Position numbers and translations under genes: made by a program. This document shows positions 39,800 through 53,900 of a DNA stretch of 64,000 nt, piece after piece. Origin of the DNA: Nymphaea colorata. Its lineage: Eukaryota; Streptophyta; Magnoliopsida; Nymphaeales; Nymphaeaceae. The notes beneath the pieces are model-generated. The model did no database searches, was not told the DNA's origin, and worked only from the letters and a program-made list of their open reading frames with translations. The stretch is taken from assembly GCF_008831285.2 (NCBI RefSeq), contig NC_045142.1, positions 1,929,001 to 1,993,000 on the forward strand, read 5' to 3'. Within the stretch, counting starts at the first letter, position 1, and the number at the start of each line of letters is the position of its first letter.

Positions 39800-40163
39800 T
39801 TGCCCTTTCAATGTACTTAAGTACACGTGAATAAGCTTATCCCCTGTTTCATACTTATCTGTATCTCCTGCTGCAGTTCAAAGACACGGATATTGACGTT
39901 TTCCCTTCATAGATTTCCTTCAAAGAATCCCAAATCTCCCTAGCTGTCACTTAGTGAAGTTAGGCATTTAAGATTTCAGATTGTATAGAATTTGTGAGCC
40001 AGACATATTCAGGTTGTTTGATCGCTGAAGTAATTTTATAAACAACCATATTCGAAAACAGAGTTTCACAAAAAAAATAAAAGTTCAAATAGTGCGGGAG
40101 CTGGAGAAGGCTGATCAGGAGCTCGAAGGGGAAGGTCGGAAGACAGGTAATGGTTTCGGCCAA
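39800..40163 (-). pseudogene. Decayed Copia gag fragment, copy 3
   Basis: Reading 40163 downward: MAETITCLPTFPFEL, LNFYFFCETLFSNMV, EYVWLTNSIQSEILNA, stop, then VTAREIWDSLKEIYEGKT, then after a frame change FELQQEIQISMKQGDK. The TAREIWDSLKEIY and ELQQE...QGDK blocks are diagnostic for Copia gag. Stops and frameshifts make it inactive. Confidence 0.72.
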
Positions 40164-40735
40164 ATCTCAGCTGAATTGACTGGGAGAACAAACAAGAGAA
40201 TGCAATGAAGCAGCGGCAGCGGCATCAGCCACTGCTGAAGATGAAGATGCAGGGCGGAGGATGCCGACGACGGCCGTTGGACAAGGCTAAGGTATACCTG
40301 AAGTGGAATACCTTAGTCCCCTCAACTTTTCTTTGATCGATTGAAGGAAGGCGGTGCCTTTTGCCCTTTAATTAGTGCTCCTTTTCCTGCATTTGGTAAA
40401 ATCTTCAGCCATTTAACTCCACAAGAGAAGCATCATGTGGAGAAGACTACCAGACGCTCTGAAGGAGAAGGCCATCAGAAGAGAAATCTGGGTGATGGAA
40501 AGAGCAGCAGGAGAAGGGTCGGGACAGGAGGGCTGGTGGAGGTGCATTTCCTCCCACCTAATAGCCATGGCAGCAGCCATCCCATCATTTCTCATGGCCT
40601 GGCTCCTCGGCATCGACGTCTGGCCTCCACACCAGTGACACAGCCTATAAGTTTCGGTGTTGCACATGCCAAGGGGCACATCCGTTCGCTTCGCCGTCCA
40701 AAGTTCCTTCAGAAGCTGATCCTAATCCTAGTCTA
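39800..40735 (-). repeat. Segment G copy 3 (Copia-derived)
   Basis: Inverse copy of 4786-5803. The minus strand has the gag relic (MAETITCLPTFPFEL from 40163). The divergent plus-strand frame at 40341-40736 (MKEGGAFCPLISAPFPAFG) is open for 131 codons but has no recognised domain; its counterpart in copy 1 is broken. Confidence 0.55.
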
Positions 40736-40875
40736 AGTAGGCTTATTTTGTCTTAGTTGTCCCTCTGAATTTCTTTTTCTAATGCTTTGTACTCCTCTGT
40801 AAGCTCCTAACTTCTTGTTAGGAGTCTTGCTGTTAGTTATATACAATGTTCCTTCCTTCTGTAAGATCCTAACAT

Positions 40876-43800
40876 CTTGTACAATTTCAGCTTCAAGTTA
40901 GTGGGAAAAAAAAAGTGAATTGAACAACAAAAAGGCTCGAGGAATGGGAAAAAAAAATACGAACACTGTTCACTTTACTGTGCGTACTTATGCATGAAGG
41001 TACCTAATGGTAAAAGCACAATCATGATCAAGATCTAGAGAAATCTAGATCTTTATGCTTCTTTACGAATTCATCATATCAATTCAGGACAAAGGAAATG
41101 CAGATGGTGAATTTCAACCAACTAAAGAGGGTGAATCCTAATGAAATGCAAATGATGCAAAATAAAGGCTCAAAAAAGAAGACAAACATATTTACGTGGT
41201 TCCATGGAATGAATCACCTAAGGACGTGAGAAAGGTACTTCCACCATGCCATACCATGTGACAAGCTTCTTCGTAATATAGTAGAGTTTCAACTCAATCC
41301 TCTCCTTTATTTTAAGAGAGTTGGTTACAAGATTTCCATGATGGTCATCAACAAATTTTTTAACATTAGTGTTTGAGATTTTTTTGCTGGATTTATGAGG
41401 CACCCAAGGTCATCAAATTGACTTACCTCTTTCTTGTTGAAAGCATCCATCAACTTCCTCAATTAACGCATGTTTTCTAGGCAACCGACCAACTGAGTAA
41501 TGATTTCATTTTCAATCTGCTAAGCCAACTAAATTTTATTTCTCAATATCTGTTCTTCCCATGATTTCCTTCTCAATCCGTTGAGCCATCTAGATTTTAT
41601 CTCTAAATACCTTTTCAACCAAATATAGTTAGATTCATAAATTGGCTTGGATTATTGGACTTTATATGTTCAAAGAATGTTTTAGACTTCACGATCTCAA
41701 ATGCTTCATAATTAATAGTTTTGGAAATTCATAATTTTCAAAAATGACAAACTTAATTTCCTTAACTACTAGATGGGAGTAGAAATAAGTGGCGAGTTAC
41801 CTACCTCTTGAACGCTATTAATGCAAATGGCAATTTATTATTCTTAACGGAGCACATTAGCTGAGCTTGACGAAGCTAGGGCTGTTGGAGCACAAGTCAA
41901 GCTTGGGTAGCGAAGCTTAAAGTCAATTCACTTTCCTTGACCCAAGAATAGAGCTTCATATTGTTCTGGGCAAAGCTTCGTATGAGTGCTGAACACTTGT
42001 TTATATACAAAAAATTTTGACAGCAAATGATGGCTAACTTGGAAAGATATACTTGCCTCTGTTTTAAAATATGGGATAAAAGAAATGGGAAATGGGACCC
42101 GACCTGTCGATACGAGCTGCAGTTGTTCCTGGTGCCCACACCAGGAGTAACCAAAGCAAGGGTTGAGCAATGCCTAAATATTAACTATGCTTTTCAATAT
42201 AGACCTAGAAATGCCTATATTAATGCATCTTGATTCGAAGTAGGCTTGTTTTAGGAAAATGATGCAATAAGCAAGTAGAAAAACACATGTTTGAAAAACC
42301 CTAATTAGACATTTAGGGTTTTAGAAATACACATAATATTCTTAGGAAAACCCTTTCATCATGGGTTTCATGTGTGCATTCTAAATCTACATGATGTATG
42401 AGTTTCGAAAAGCGATGGCATAAAAATTATGTTTGAGAAGAGACGTAATGATGGTTAAACCTAGACTTTTAAAAAAAATAAAATCAGAGATCAGGCTAAA
42501 GGGGCATGGATGTCCAGTCCTGGTTGAATCACAGTTCTAATCTAGGCATGTTGAAGTTGAGTCTTGCTTCAGAGTTGGATCCATGGTCAATTATTCTTGC
42601 TCCAAAGTTGGATCCATGGTCAATCATGGCAGAGTAAGGTTCGAAACAAAGAGGAAAACTAAACATAAATTTAAAATCTAAATTTAGTAGGAACTTTGAA
42701 ATTCCTTTTGAAAACAAAAGCATTTAAATGAGAAGGAATGCAAGGACAATTCTTGCATCTTAAAGGGGACAACCTAACTAACTAGAGGAAAAATGAAAGT
42801 TTCTCTGGCTTAATGTGGATAATCACGAATCTTCTAAAATTCATTTTTAACTAGAAAATAACATGGCCAAATCTAGGGAAAGGGGATGATCAGTTGATTT
42901 AAAGAGGCTGGTTAGTGGACTCACATCTGACTTAGCTAAAATAAAAGCCTAAATTAGTGGATGACCTAGGATTTTGATGTTTGAATTAATAAAATTTAAC
43001 TAGGAATTTAGAAAACCTTTACTTGCATGCCTCTAAATTTAGAAAATAATGCGTTTCTTGAAGAAATGAAGAGGAGATGAACCTCTTCATGTTGCACCTG
43101 TGGGCAAAAGGCATAAATTAAATTCATCTTTTTTTTTTTGTTGGGAGGTACATTGTGCTTAGCGTTAATGAAAAGTAAAGTGTGTGTATATGCATGAATA
43201 CTATATGATGCATGCCCATTTAATATTGATAGAAATATTTCAATAAAATACAAAGAATATAATTTATGTGGAAAATACAAACAAATGGACATTGGTGTAC
43301 GCTTCATCATATCACATCAATGACATGAAATTGTTGCCAATAGCATCCTATGCTTCATTGAGCCACCAAAAGAAATATGACATGCAATGAAAAATAACTT
43401 GGTTCACAACATCCAATGAAACTCTTTGATTAACATTGTATGTTGCACTAATTCTTTGGTTAACATTGCCGGTTGCACTAACTCTTTTGATTAACGTTGT
43501 CAATTCCCCTGGGGTTTCACTAAAGTGGATTTATTAGAATACTTGTTTTGATGTAAACAGGATAAACAACAATAGAAAAGAGGAGAGGACCCAACTGTTT
43601 AAGTGGAAGTAGGTTTTTGGACCAAAGGTTCATAAATACGGATCCAGTAGAGGGCGACCCATATCTAGCTAGTTCCTGACCCCTTATCTGATGGAATGAA
43701 TGTGTTCCTCCATTTTGATGTAAACACGTCACATAAAGGCCAAGAGGTGGACAACAACGACGGGACCAAGTTGTGAATCGTAGGACCCACCATTCTCAGT

Positions 43801-45117
43801 CTAAGGACTGCTGGAACCACAATAACGGTTCTCAATTCTGTCCACCAAAAAAGGACTGCATTACCCACGGGTCTCAGTCTAAGGACAACATGTCATCAGC
43901 TCCACGCATGTGGTGTGCTGCCTCCTGTGTATGAAGGTAGAGCGTGGCATCAAATTAAAGGTGTACTGACTCTATTTGAAACGTCAACACAATCTTGGAC
44001 CCAAGAAGCATGATAAAAAAGGAAAGCTTTTAACCCTCTTTAAAAAAGAAAGGAAAAGGGTGTAGCTGGTCTGGCTCCCTTCACTACTGGCGGATTCTTT
44101 GTGCTTGCTGCACATGCTAAGGAGATCCACAGGTGTACCTGTTTGCATGTTTTTTTGTGAATTTTCTAAGGGAATCCATGAACATGCAATGAAGGCATGA
44201 GGCAACGCAGCTGATGATGATCAGATGCTCTCTCAAATAGGAGATGCCAGATGTTCTAGTATTATAAGTTTTAAGAAAGAAAAAGCAAATCTTGTTTGCT
44301 TTGTTTTCTTGAGAAAGAAATCCATTATGTTACAATGTGCATCACTAGAAGAGACATGTTTACCATTGCTTAATCTCTTTGATTGTCCCTCACAACCTAA
44401 AGCCTTGTAACCTTCAGGGCTAGTAGCATGTTAACAACCAACTGCCTGAAGAAGACCTGGAGGCCCCTGGTTCTCTCTATGCCTCTGGGGTTCTAGGCCG
44501 GTATATAGTTTACTATATAATTTGAAGCATTATAACCTACCTTCCTTATATATTGAAACAAATTCTAGATTGTCTTCAGCCTTCAAATAAGGAACAGTGC
44601 TTCATGGGTTGTATTATCTTTTGAGGCATCTATGGATGAGAATGTGACAGACCGCTCTCCCTACAATAGCGGCACCACCACGTGCCGCCGAATGCCACCG
44701 TGGACCCACCTGAAAATTTGTGGGTCTATAAGGGGAGAACATTCAAGAGCTCAACACATGTAAAGAATTATCTTTCCATTTTGATATCATCGTATCTAGG
44801 GTTTTGTGTGGATATGTTACATTTGGAAGGTGTTTGATAGGTAGAACATTGTGTTATCGAAACATATATTATTAAAATACATTACTTAAAAACATGATGT
44901 TTTTATTCTCATTATGATTTACTTATTATTGAAATCTAAAATTTATGTATAAATTTTTTAAAAAAATGTTGGTAGGGCCAAGACCCAAGCGGGTCCTACC
45001 TTGGCTCGCCCCTGCTACCATCTCTACTTTTAACTCCATGACAACGAATGGGTCAACATCTTGGTCTGGATCCGACCTAATCCAAATCTCTTTGTCAATG
45101 ATGAGACATCCATGCAA
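40876..45117 (-). repeat. Dispersed repeat family, copy D
   Basis: Inverse partner of copy C, extending further on one side (40876-41230 corresponds to copy A 3870-4230). Preserved pieces include the KKLVTWYGMVEVPFS frame near 41220-41400. The boundary near 45117 corresponds to the C boundary at 30808, which supports one ancestral element edge at this point. Confidence 0.75.
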
Positions 45118-46001
45118 TAATTAAACTTGAGTCATTGCATTGCATGCAAGCAGCAAGGGTAGGGATAGAAATTTTTCGTTGCAAAGATCAAGCTATACTT
45201 TTAAAATTTTAACAAAGACTAAAATTATAACTTTTCAAAAAATGGCTTATGCTGCTTCCCCTTGCCAGAGTAGAGCCTGCAAGGGCCCTGCCCTCACTTC
45301 AAAAAAAAAAGTTAACTTGTAAATTTTAAAAAAATTTACTTGGCTTATATAATTTTTTTTAAAAATGATATTTCAGTCCATATCAAAATTTAGAAACTTT
45401 AATTCTGCATCCTCATGAAAAAATTCTGCTCCTGCACCTTTACATGCACGCGTAGGGTTGGGTGTCAAATAAGAAGTTTTTTGTCTCATCTAAGCCACAA
45501 ACATCCGAGCAAGCCGAAGCAGGCATAGGCCTTAAGGATGGGGTTCTAACTAGGGTTGAAACCAAGGTAGGGGGCATGCTTGGGTCATGGCCCTACTTTT
45601 AAAAAAAAGTTTTAAAAAAAAGTACATGTAAATTTTAAAAAAAATTCACTTGTATACAAAAATTTTGATAAACGATATTTCTGTTCCAGTGAAAATTTGG
45701 GAACTTTAATTCAATCTGCGTCATAAAAATTTTCTAGCTTTGCCCCTCGTTCTAATACCCTCAAAATTTTCAGGCCCAAATGCAATATCTTCGAGTTTAG
45801 AACTAAAAGAAAGGGAAAAGAATAATAATGGGTGCTGGATTATACCAGATCATGGCTGGTCTTGTGTTACTGTTGCACATAGAAAACCATCGCCTAGGTC
45901 TAAACCAAGCAAACAGGTCAGTCCGACTCTCTGATGACAACCCTCGAAAGGCCAATTGGACCCTTTTCAAAGAACATCAGTCCTATTCATAAGCCGATCT
46001 T
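45118..46001. other. Unassigned DNA with degenerate repeats
   Basis: Several GTAGGGCC/GGCCCTAC-like short motifs recur (near 45000, 45280, 45590), each next to A/T-rich runs with a FTC-like low-complexity context. They look like decayed small elements. No gene. Confidence 0.35.
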
Positions 46002-49000
46002 CCTTGCTCTTCCTTTTTTTAAATTGTAAATTGTGAACAGTGAAGATAGGAAGAAGGAAATGTGTGCCAATAAGCAAGAGGGGAGAAGAAAAAGGGGCCG
46101 GAAATGGACTTCTTAGTTCTTTCTCTCCCTCTATCTCTGCGCGTGTCAATTGTCCCCAACGCTGCCAAGTCCAACACCCAGGGACACCAATGTCTTGGGA
46201 AAAACCGATGGAAAGAAAACCCCACGATATCTGTTTCCTCCTTTCTAATCCGGCAGGAACAATGTGCAAGAGAGGGAGAGTGTCTCTCTTGAAAAGTAAA
46301 AGGCCCGTAATAAAAGGGCAGGGAATTTCACGGGAGAGGATCCTAGCCGTTGATCAGGGACCGCAGGAACAGAAAAGGAACGGTGGCAAGAACTCTGGAA
46401 CGGATTAAAAAGGATCCGTGGCCTGCCTATCAGCAGCTAACTTCTCTGCGTTTTCGCCTCGGGCAAATCCCTCTCCCTCTGTGCCCAGAGGACACCAGCG
46501 CTCTGAAACGATTCTTGGTTCCTGTGCCACGGCCGCCGGTTAATATACTCCCGTTCCTCTTACCCGCTAACAGTAAACAAGTAAGAAAATAAATCATGTA
46601 TATGAGGATTTGTTTTCGTCCGGAGAAGAACGACCAAGCTTCCATGAAACGAAATTGGCATCTTCCTTTGAAATCAGAGCTGCCCAAGAGGAAATGTGGC
46701 GCAGTTCAGGCGCAGCAGTGTAAAACATAAAAGAACTGTCAGAAAGAAGCGGTAGGGTTGGGAGGAGGGAAACTCTTCCGGGTGCTCCCGAATGACTGCC
46801 TGGAACTTCTCGACATAGGGGAATTGTTTAATAAATTCTTACATTGGTGTCCCTGATGAAAGAGGAGATGTAACATACCTCCTCTTTCAAATGCCTGTTC
46901 TTCCAATCTCCTAATAACGTTAATTACATATATGATTTCGCTGAGGCTATTAGAGATATCAATAAGACCAATCTTCTCTATGCTACAGCATGTGAGAGGA
47001 ATATATGCTACAGCTCTTTCATGTTTTGTTTCTTCTCCTTCAAAAGTTAATGAAACAGAACGACAAAACTTATTCAAAAGTAGCCGAGGAACCCTATGAA
47101 TATTCTATTAGATGTATAAAGTTGAGAAAAAGTACCATTCATGAGTCACTGTGAGGCACAGTGTAAGGTCACGCCCACACGAGAGACTGTGCGCTGCAGC
47201 TCGGTCAGATCCAACATGATCATGTGTTGATCAACAAGAAACGGACACCCATTTGAGAAAAGCCACTAATTCATCCACCAAACTCAGAAACAAGCAAAAA
47301 AAAAAAGGAATCAAAACTGGTTTCCATCCACAAAAATGGCAAGAGGAACGATCTGAGGGCAAAAAATAAACACCTCGCTGAGATATCGTTTGTGGGAATG
47401 AAAATTATCCAGATAGACAGGATCTTCAGGGTGTCTACTCCTCTTCCCGCTCGATTCCGACCCCATCATTCTTCTACCTCATGAACACTTGACAGATAGG
47501 ACAGACGAAGGAGAAGCACACACACCCCAACACTCACTTTCTGCCCCAAACATCACAAGGAAGAAAGGCATTTTTGTCAAACCCAAGAGAGGAAAACAAT
47601 AAGACAATCATTCTTCTATTCTCTTTCTTTTTCCACCCAATTTCATATTCGTTTCTCATCATTCCTCAGTAGACGCTGGTTCACGTCCCCATTGACAATG
47701 TCCTTAAAAAGTTAGAGAGAAGCGTGACAAGACGACCACGCAGACGCACCTCCCAACTGTAGGCAGCCGGTCAGTAATTACCCTTTCATGGATCATTATC
47801 ACACAGCCACCCTTTGATCACTTCGTTAGTCAGGCATAATCTAGAGATTAATCCAATGGGGTCTCTCTTTCTATATGAATTTTTAAATATATAAATTGAG
47901 TATATATAAATAAGTTAATTTATGAATCGTCAAATCTCTAGATTATGCCTGACTAACGAAGTGATCAAAGGGTGGCTGTGTGATAATGATCCATGAAAGG
48001 GTAATTACTGACCGGCTGCCTAAAATTGGGAGGTGCGTCTGCGTGGTCGTCTTGTCACGCTTCTCTCTAACTTTTTAAGGACATTGTCAATGGGGACGTG
48101 AACCAGCGTCTACTGAGGAATGATGAGAAACGAATATGAAATTGAGTGGAAAAAGAAAGAGAATAGAAGAATGATTGTTTTATTGTTTTCCTCTCTTGGG
48201 TTTGACAAAAATGCCTTTCTTCGCTGTGATGTTTGGGGCAGAAAGTGAGTGTTGGGGTGTGTGTGCTTCTCCTTTGTCTGTCCTATCTGTCGAGTGTTCA
48301 TGAGGTAGAAGAATGATGGGGTTGGAATTGAGCGGGAAGAGGAGTAGAGACCCTGAAGATCCTGTCTATCTGGATAATTTTCATTCCCACAAACGATATC
48401 TCAGCGACGTGTTTATTTTTTTCCTTCAGATTGTTCCTCTTGCCAGTTCTGTGGATGGAAACCAATTTTGGTTCCTTTCTGTGGATGGAAACCAATTTTG
48501 GTTCCTTTTTTTCTCCTTGTTTCTGAGTTTGGATGAATTAGTGGCTTTTCTCAAATGGGTGTCCGTTTCTTGTTGATAAATACATGACCATGTTAGATCT
48601 GACCGAGCTGCAGCGCACACTCTCTCGTCTGGGCTTGACGTTACACTGTGCCTCACCGTGTGACTCATCAACGGTACTTTTTCTCAACTTTATACATCTA
48701 GTAGGAATATTTATAGGGTTCCTCGGCTACTTTTGAATAAGTTTTGTCGTTCTGTTTCATTAACTTTTGAAGTAGAAGAAACAAAACATGGAAGAGCTGT
48801 AGCATATATTCCTCTCACATGCTGTAGCATAGAGAAGATTGGTCTTATTGATATCTCTAATAACCTCAGCAAATCATGTATGTAATTAATGTTATTAGGA
48901 GATTGAAAGAACAGGCATTTGAAAGAGGAGATGTAAACACATCTCCTCTTTCATCAGGGACACCAATGTAAGAATTTATTAAACAATTCCCCTATGTCGA

Positions 49001-49793
49001 GAAGTTCCAGGCAGTCATTCGGGAGCACCCGGAAAAGTTTCCCTCCTCCCAACTCTACCGCTTCTTTCGGACAGTTCTTTTTTACACTGCTGCGCCTGAA
49101 CTGCGCCACATTTCCTCTTGGGCAGCTCTGATTTCAAAGGAAGATGCCAATTTCGTTTCATGGAAGCTTGGTCGTTCTTCTCCGGACGAAAACAGATCCT
49201 CATATGCATGATTTATTTTCTTACTTGTTAACTGTTAGCGGGTAAGAGGAACCGGACTATGTTAACCGGCGGCCGTGGCACAGGAACCAAGAGTCGTTTC
49301 AGAGCTCTGGTGTCCTCTGGGCACAGAGGGAGAGGGATTTGCCCGAGGCGAAAACGCAGAGAAGTTAGCTGCTGATAGGATAGGCCACAGATCCTGTTCC
49401 CGTGTCCTTGCCACCGTTCCTTTTCTGTTCCTGCGGTCCCTGATCAACGGCTAGTATCCTCTCCCGTGAAATTCCTGCCCTTTATTACGAACCTTTTACT
49501 TTTCAACAGGGAAAGACACTCTCCCTCTCTTGCACATTGCTGCTGCCGGATTAGAAAGGAGGAAAAGAAATCGTGGGGTTTTCTTTCCCGTCAACAACAT
49601 CGGTTTTTCCCAAGACATTGGCGTCCCTGGGTGTTGGACGTGGCTGTTGTTGGCAGCGATGCGGACGAGATAGAGGGAGAGAAAGAAGTCTGTTTCCGGC
49701 CCCTTTTACTTCTTCCCTCCTGCTTATTGGCACGCATTCCTTGTTCCTCTCTTCACTGTTCACAATTTACAATTTAAAAAAAGGAAGGGCAAG
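46002..49793. mobile_element. Fold-back element F3 (3.8-kb hairpin)
   Basis: Left arm 46002-47849 (1848 bp) and right arm 47933-49793 (1861 bp) are inverse copies around an 83-bp AT-rich loop. Landmarks on both arms include AAATTGTAAATTGTGAAC near the ends and CATAATCTAGAGATT/AATCTCTAGATTATG at the centre. Arms differ by scattered substitutions and small indels, for example a 30-bp unit doubled in the right arm only. Open frames in the arms (such as 46040-46408) have no recognised domain and their inverse counterparts are broken. No transposase. Confidence 0.88.
48449..48508 (+). repeat. 30-bp tandem duplication in right arm of F3
   Basis: Unit CTGTGGATGGAAACCAATTT and ten further bases occurs twice (48449-48478 and 48479-48508). 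The left arm has it once, near 47315-47340, so the duplication post-dates the hairpin. Confidence 0.85.
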
Positions 49794-50939
49794 GCATAGG
49801 GCTCCACCAGTCAGTCTCAATTCGAAAGAAGGGCTTTTCCATGCTAGACGACGGATATCGGCTTATGAATAAGAAAAAAATGGCCACAAGTCGATATCGG
49901 CTTTTGGTCGCTAGACCACGGATATCTGTTTGTGAATAAGAAAAAATGGTTACAAGCCGATATCGGGTTTTCCCCGATTTTGGTGGCCCACACATATAGC
50001 AGGACCTCTAATAAAATTCTTGAGGGCAGCTCACACGTAGCTCTCTTACTGTTTTAGGGAATGTAATTGACCACTTTATTAATATGATGTAGGTGATGTT
50101 GGCAAGTGGTTTCGAGCTTTTGGATTTGGATTTGAAAAGTTTCTGATGCTCCAATGTTAAGAAACTTTTTTCTTATTCATATCTTTTCCCCGCTAGACCA
50201 CGGATATCGGCTTTTCCCCACTAAACCACGGACATAGGCTTGCATTCATTGCTTGTGGGTGATTTTTGTTGTGGTCTTCCTTGGAGGAGTAAGTATGTGT
50301 CCCACAGTGAGATGACTCCAAATTTGGAACATAGAAAATTGTAAAAAAAATATATAGAAATGAAATTTTATGAGCTCAGAAAATTGCCAGTTATAATTAT
50401 GAAAAACCGATGTCACTATTCGAATTTGGATTCGGGCGATTGAATCAGTTAATCCAAATCTCATTGTATTGGATTCCGAGACCCAAAAAAATGTTTATGC
50501 AATATTGAGGTACTGCCCGGGTGAGAGGCTAAGATCCTCTTCGTTTTCTATTGTCTTTGGAGTTTTAAGCTGCAAAGAATTCTCTCTCTCTACATTGCCT
50601 GTAAATTGCACACATCACTGCTTTACTTACTACTACCATTGTTTCTCAAACTAAAAGCACTTCACCTGGCCTGCCATCTATCCATTTGTTATCATGCAAT
50701 GCAGCGTAAACAACATGGACAGAACAGTATGTGAATAGAGGTTTAGGAGCTGCCCTGAAGCCATTGCCACCAAAGAGAATACAGGTGAAGGAAGCCATCT
50801 AGAACAAATTTAAGGAAGTTGTTTCCAACACAGTTAGTCATTATGAAAAGGTTGCAACACAGAGTTCCAATTCCCCACTTAAAACGTAAAAGGTTTCAGA
50901 TGATGCAGATGGGAAAGGAAGATGGAAGCAGCATTGGAT
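49794..50939. other. Fold-back-family flank and unassigned DNA
   Basis: About 49840-50260 contains four or more copies of a CCACGGATATCGGCTT-like motif and sequence matching the outer part of F1 (GTTGGCAAGTGGTTTCGAGC). About 50420-50490 matches 21300-21380 inversely. The remainder to 50939 shows no supported gene. Confidence 0.5.
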
Positions 50940-53900
50940 ATTTTAGTTAGACATTATTTTCTACAAACTTAGTCTTCCTCTCTGGACTCTTGTAACTATG
51001 AAAGTTTCGGTTGTAGACCCACCAAAGAATATGAGCAAATCTTTTTTCCCAAAATTTCTTTTCCAAGTTCTTGTAGAAAGGCAGTCATACTATAGTTTGT
51101 ATAATGTTGAAAATGGAACCGACCAGATAACACAACCCAGTGGCTTATGTACTCTGAGTTGTTTCCGTCTATAATATCTTTAGTTGATTGGCTGGATATG
51201 TCATTCCACTTCAACAAGATACTTTATATATCTTAAACTCAATCATGGAGATGCAAATTGCAGGAGAAGAGCTCCCAGTAGTGATTGAATATTTTTTCCT
51301 GAAACTTGTGCTTAATATTAATACTTGCAAATGTACTTTCCTCTTGGTCTTAAGTCTCAAGTACATATGGATCTTGCTCTTGCTTATCAGCATATGCCTC
51401 AAAAATGATCACATAAGCATAAACCAATATTGCCAAGCAGCAACTAGATCCAAAATTTCATCAGCATGTACAATTTCAGCTTCAAGTTATTCAGAAAAAA
51501 GAAAAAGTGAATTGAACAACAAAAACCCTCGAGCAATGGGAAAGAATACACAAAGACTGAAATATTTGACCGCTTTATTGTGTGTACTTATGCATGAAGG
51601 CGGCTAATGGTAAGAGCACCATCATGATCAAGATTTCAAGAAATCTAAATGCTCTATGCTTTTTTACGAATTCATCATATCAATTCATGACAAATGAAAT
51701 GCAGATGGTGAATCCCAACCAACTACAGAGAATGAATCTTCATGAAATGCAAATGATGTAAACTAAAGCATAAAAAAGAGAAGACAAACATATTTAAGTG
51801 GTTCCATGGATCGAATCACCTAAGGACATGAGAAAGGTACTTCCTCCATGCCATACCATGTGACAAGCTTCTTCTTAATATAGTGGAGTGCCAACTCAAT
51901 CCTCTTCCTTATTTTTGGAGAGCTGGTTACAAGATTTCTATGATGGTCATCAACAAATTTTTTAACATTAGTATTTGAGATTTTTTTGCTGGATTTATCA
52001 GCACTCCAAGGTCATGAGATTGACTTGCCTCTTTCTTGTTAAAAATATCCATCAGCTTCCTCAATTAATGTATGTTTTCTAGGCAACATGACCGACTCAA
52101 TAATGATTTCATTTGCAATCTATTGAGCCAACAAGAGTTTATCTCTCAATATCTTTTCTTCCCATGATTTCCTTCTCAATCTGATGAGCCATCCGGATTG
52201 CATCTTTGAATACCTTTTCAACCAAATTTAGTTAGATTCATAGATTGACTTGGATTATTGGACTTTATATGTTCAAAGAATGTTTTAGACTTCACAATCT
52301 CAAATGCTTCATAATTAACAGTTTTAGAAATTCACAATTTTCAAAAATGACAAACTTAATTTCTTGAATTGCTAGATGTGAGCAGAAATAAGTGGGGCGT
52401 TACCTAGCTCTTGAATGCTATTAATGTAAATCACAATTTACTATTATTAATAGAGCACATTAGCTGAGCTTGAAGGAGATAGGGCTGTTGGAGCACAAGT
52501 CAAGCTTGGGTAGCCAAGCATGAACTCAACTCACCATCTTTGACCTAAGAATAGAGCTTCAGATTGTTTTGGGTAGAGCTTCATCTGAGTAATGAACACT
52601 TGTTTATATATGAAAACTTTTGGCAACAAACCATGGCTAACTTGGAAAGATATACTTGCATCTGTTTTAAAATATGGGATAAAAGAGATGCGAAATGGGA
52701 CCTGACCTGTCAGTACGAGCTTCGGCTGTTCCTGGTGCCCTCATCGGGAGTAACCAAAGCAAGGGTTGAGCAATGCCTAAATATTGACTATGTGTTTCAA
52801 CATAGACCTAGAATGCCTATATGAATTCATGTTGGGTTGAAATAGGCTTGTTTTTAGAAAATGATGCAATAAGCAAAGATAAACACATGATTGGAAAACC
52901 CTAAGTAGACCTTTAGGGTTTTAGAAATACACATAATATTCTTAGGAAAACCCTTTCATCATGGGGTCCATGTGTGTATCCTAAATCTACCTGATACATG
53001 AGTTTCGAAAAGCGATGTCATAAAAAATATGTTTGAAAAGAGATGTAAAGATGGTTTATCCTAGATTTTATTAGAAATAAAGTCTAGGATCAGGCTAAAG
53101 GGGCATTGATGTTCAGTCCTAATTGGAACACGGTTCTGATCTAGGCATGTTGAAGTTGAGTCTTGCTTCAGAGTTGGATACAAAATCAATTCTGAGGGTC
53201 AACTTTAGCAAGGTAAGGTTCGAAACGAAAAGGAAAACCAATCATAAATTTAAAATCTAAATTTAGTAGGAACTTTGAAATTCATTTTGAAAACAAAGGT
53301 ATTTAAATGATAAGGAATGCAAGAACATTTCTTGCATCTTAAAGGGGACAACCTAACTAATTAGAGGAAAAATGAAAGTTTCTCTGGCTTAAAGTGGATA
53401 ATGAGGGAATCTTTGAAAAAACATTTTTAAGTAGAAAATAACATGGCCAAATCTAGGGAAAGTGGATGATCAATTGACTTAAAGCGGCCGGTTAGTGGAC
53501 TCACATCCTACTGAGCTAAAATAAAAACCTAGATTGGGGGATGACCTAGCATTTTGATGTTTGAATGAATAAAATTTAACTAGGAATTTAGAAAACCCTA
53601 ACTTGCATGCCTCAAAATTTTGAAAATAATGTGTTTCTTGGAGAAATTAAGAGGAGATGAACCTCTTCATGTTGCACCTGTAGGCAAAAGACATAAAACG
53701 TTCTGTGTTATATGCTACTTCATTTACAAGATCATAACAAAGGTGATGGTGAATAGAATGCAACCCGACCCACAAACTATCAGCTAATCAAGCTTCTTTC
53801 TTGAAGGGCAGGAACATGAAAGAAAGATTGAATTCATCTTTCTTGATTTTTGTTGGGATGTGCATTTTGCTTTGTATGCATGGCAAGTAACATGTGTGTA

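Noticed and set aside
30808-45117. Repeats C and D as the two LTRs of one element
   Set aside because: They are in opposite orientation, whereas LTRs are direct repeats, and no internal retrotransposon domains connect them.
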